Shown: one piece after another, positions 62,917 to 64,000 of the stretch
Position numbering within the stretch: the stretch's first letter is position 1
How the letters are laid out: each line of letters begins with the position of its first letter
Assembly: GCA_964634005.1 (NCBI GenBank)
Contig: CAZWKQ010000003.1
Location: forward strand, 1 to 64,000
Reading direction: 5' to 3'
From: CAZWKQ01 sp964634005
Lineage (GTDB): Bacteria; Bacteroidota; Bacteroidia; Bacteroidales; JACABE01
DNA: 64,000 nucleotides
Notes under the pieces: generated by a model
What the model was told of the DNA's origin: nothing
The model's input: the letters and a program-made list of their open reading frames with translations, nothing else
The model's database searches: none
Translations under genes and position numbers: made by a program

Positions 62917-63306
62917 ATGAATTTCGGATTTAAAAATTTTATTAAAGATCTTATATTTTTTACAATTATCATTGGAATAGTTTTGATAGGATGTTCATAT
63001 CTATTAAGTGATAAGTACTTTATTAAATCTGTTTTTTTGATATTACCTTTATATTTTTTCATAACTGCCTTATCGTATTTTCTTATATCAAAAACACAAA
63101 ACAAAACATTTCTAAAATTTACTAATTCTTTTATGCTGGCTACTTCTTTAAAGCTGATAGTTTTGTTGTTTTTTCTACTTATATGGGTTTTTACGCACCG
63201 TTCGCAAGCTGTAGTTTTTATAATATGGTATTTTCTTTTATATCTGGCTTTTACAATTTTTGAAGTATCTCATTTACAAAGGTTTGATAGAAAACCCGGG
63301 AAATAA
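62917..63306 (+). CDS. Four-helix membrane protein after atpZ (AtpI-like position)
   Basis: 129 residues with four membrane helices (about 10-30, 36-55, 72-92 and 97-115) and basic connections. It starts 5 bases after the atpZ stop. It has no motif I can name. In Bacteroidota a protein of this size often stands between atpZ and atpB, so a role in F0 assembly is possible by position only. The C-terminus (FEVSHLQRFDRKPGK) is basic and cytoplasmic. No terminator hairpin is evident after it. Confidence 0.75.
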   Translation: MNFGFKNFIKDLIFFTIIIGIVLIGCSYLLSDKYFIKSVFLILPLYFFITALSYFLISKTQNKTFLKFTNSFMLATSLKLIVLLFFLLIWVFTHRSQAVVFIIWYFLLYLAFTIFEVSHLQRFDRKPGK

Positions 63307-63398
63307 TGTATTATTTATGATATTTTATTAACATTTTCAGGTTAATTTCTTTAGAAAAAAAAGATTAAAAAAAAGCTGTAAAACAAAAAATAATGTAT

Positions 63399-63406
63399 TA
63401 CATTTG
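63399..63406 (+). promoter_or_regulatory. -7 element TACATTTG before the last gene
   Basis: A perfect TAnnTTTG lies 35 bases before the ATG at 63442. It suggests the T9SS substrate gene is transcribed separately from atpZ. Confidence 0.42.
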
Positions 63407-63441
63407 CATTAAAATTAATTATTAATTAAAATCTAAAAACT

Positions 63442-64000
63442 ATGAAAAAATTTTATGTTCTTTTAGCATTTTTAATCATTGGTAAAATTTCTTTTTCACA
63501 AGTTATTTTTCAAGAAAACTTTCAATCAGGAAATATGCCAAGTACATTTACTTTGATTAATGACAACAATACTGTTAATTCAGCAATTGCTGCATTATTC
63601 CCTGATGCATGGAATGTTCGTCCGGAACCTGCAGACACAACAAACAAAGCTGCTGCAAGTACTTCATGGTTCACTACAGTTGCTCCAGCTGACAGATGGA
63701 TGATTACTCCACAAATTACACCTACTGCAAACTCTGTACTCTCTTGGAGAGGAAAAGCTCAAGATCCAAGTTATCCTGATGGTTATGCAGTAAAAATCTC
63801 AACTACAGGGAAAAATAAAGCAGATTTTACTGTAAACGTATTTTCAATCGGTGCAGAAACAACTACTTGGTCGAACCGTACTTTCAATCTTTCATCTTAT
63901 GCAGGTCAACCTATCTATGTTGCTTTCATTCAGAATTCAACAGATATGTTCTATATTTTGATTGATGATATTACTGTTGGTTCAGGAACAGGAGTTAATG
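63442..64000 (+). CDS. T9SS-type secreted protein with choice-of-anchor J domain, 3' end outside window
   Basis: Open to the right edge, at least 186 residues. A signal peptide (MKKFYVLLAFLIIGKISFSQ, about 1-20) is followed by a cleaved-adhesin/choice-of-anchor J jelly roll: FQENFQSGNMPSTFTL, PADRWMITPQITP, YAVKISTTGKN, FIQNSTDMFYILIDDITVG. It is of the same domain family as the protein at 31898. A C-terminal sorting domain is expected beyond the window but cannot be seen. It stands where atpB would be expected after atpZ. Confidence 0.85.
   Translation, partial: MKKFYVLLAFLIIGKISFSQVIFQENFQSGNMPSTFTLINDNNTVNSAIAALFPDAWNVRPEPADTTNKAAASTSWFTTVAPADRWMITPQITPTANSVLSWRGKAQDPSYPDGYAVKISTTGKNKADFTVNVFSIGAETTTWSNRTFNLSSYAGQPIYVAFIQNSTDMFYILIDDITVGSGTGVN

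Overview
The window reads as chromosomal sequence from a Bacteroidota bacterium. It is AT-rich (about one third G+C by eye). Most genes lack a Shine-Dalgarno sequence, and several have the Bacteroidota promoter pattern (TTG, about 19 bp, TAnnTTTG). Many genes are lineage hallmarks: the type IX secretion (T9SS) proteins SprA and PorW/SprE, several T9SS substrates with C-terminal sorting domains, a lipidated TamA-like Omp85 protein, serine palmitoyltransferase, DUF4492 next to cytochrome bd, and the AtpZ/bactofilin cluster. I saw no rRNA, tRNA, CRISPR array or transposase gene.

Layout. 1-6044 is an accessory array of T9SS substrates. It holds the end of a large type A-sorted protein, three paralogous type B-sorted proteins, and two short type A-sorted tails without signal peptides. 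Two units share a near-identical direct repeat of about 640 bp that ends at small palindromes. The third paralog is broken by a run of ten Gs and is probably phase variable. 6189-9521 holds deoC, serine palmitoyltransferase and a GNAT-fold protein that may be the matching ceramide-forming acyltransferase. 9534-11349 is a LytS/LytTR two-component pair on the minus strand. 11661-16226 holds dnaX, with two long A tracts at the tau linker, and an M16 zinc peptidase. 16337-17003 is a small membrane-protein/XRE-regulator operon with an operator-like palindrome at its promoter. 17192-26762 holds ruvA, sprA, gcvH, vanZ and tonB. 26818-31675 (minus) holds fabD, a BI-1 protein and a cytochrome bd operon: DUF4492, cydA, cydB and a previously uncalled 37-residue membrane peptide.

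31898-40863 (minus) holds a secreted adhesin-like T9SS substrate, the B12-dependent ribonucleotide reductase, a PNPOx-like protein, a half-size TauE/SafE protein and a large propeller/beta-barrel protein. 41101-48641 is an envelope cluster: coaX, an outer-membrane barrel, a TPR protein, lptC, a CorC-like protein and a PpiD-like isomerase. It is followed by a convergent 2x[4Fe-4S] ferredoxin. 49084-54159 holds TamL, a histidine kinase and hemW. 54167-57917 (minus) holds an aminotransferase and a LruC-domain lipoprotein. 58216-64000 holds alkaline phosphatase, PorW/SprE, bactofilin, AtpZ, a small membrane protein and the start of another T9SS substrate.

The recurring theme is protein secretion and outer-membrane construction: translocon parts (SprA, PorW), cargo, TamL, LptC, PpiD and TonB. 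Cytochrome bd, class II ribonucleotide reductase and ferredoxin fit life at low or fluctuating oxygen. The observations most worth following up are the poly-G switch in a T9SS substrate, the paired slippery A tracts in dnaX, the recombining T9SS cassettes, the Spt/GNAT pair and the CydX-like peptide.
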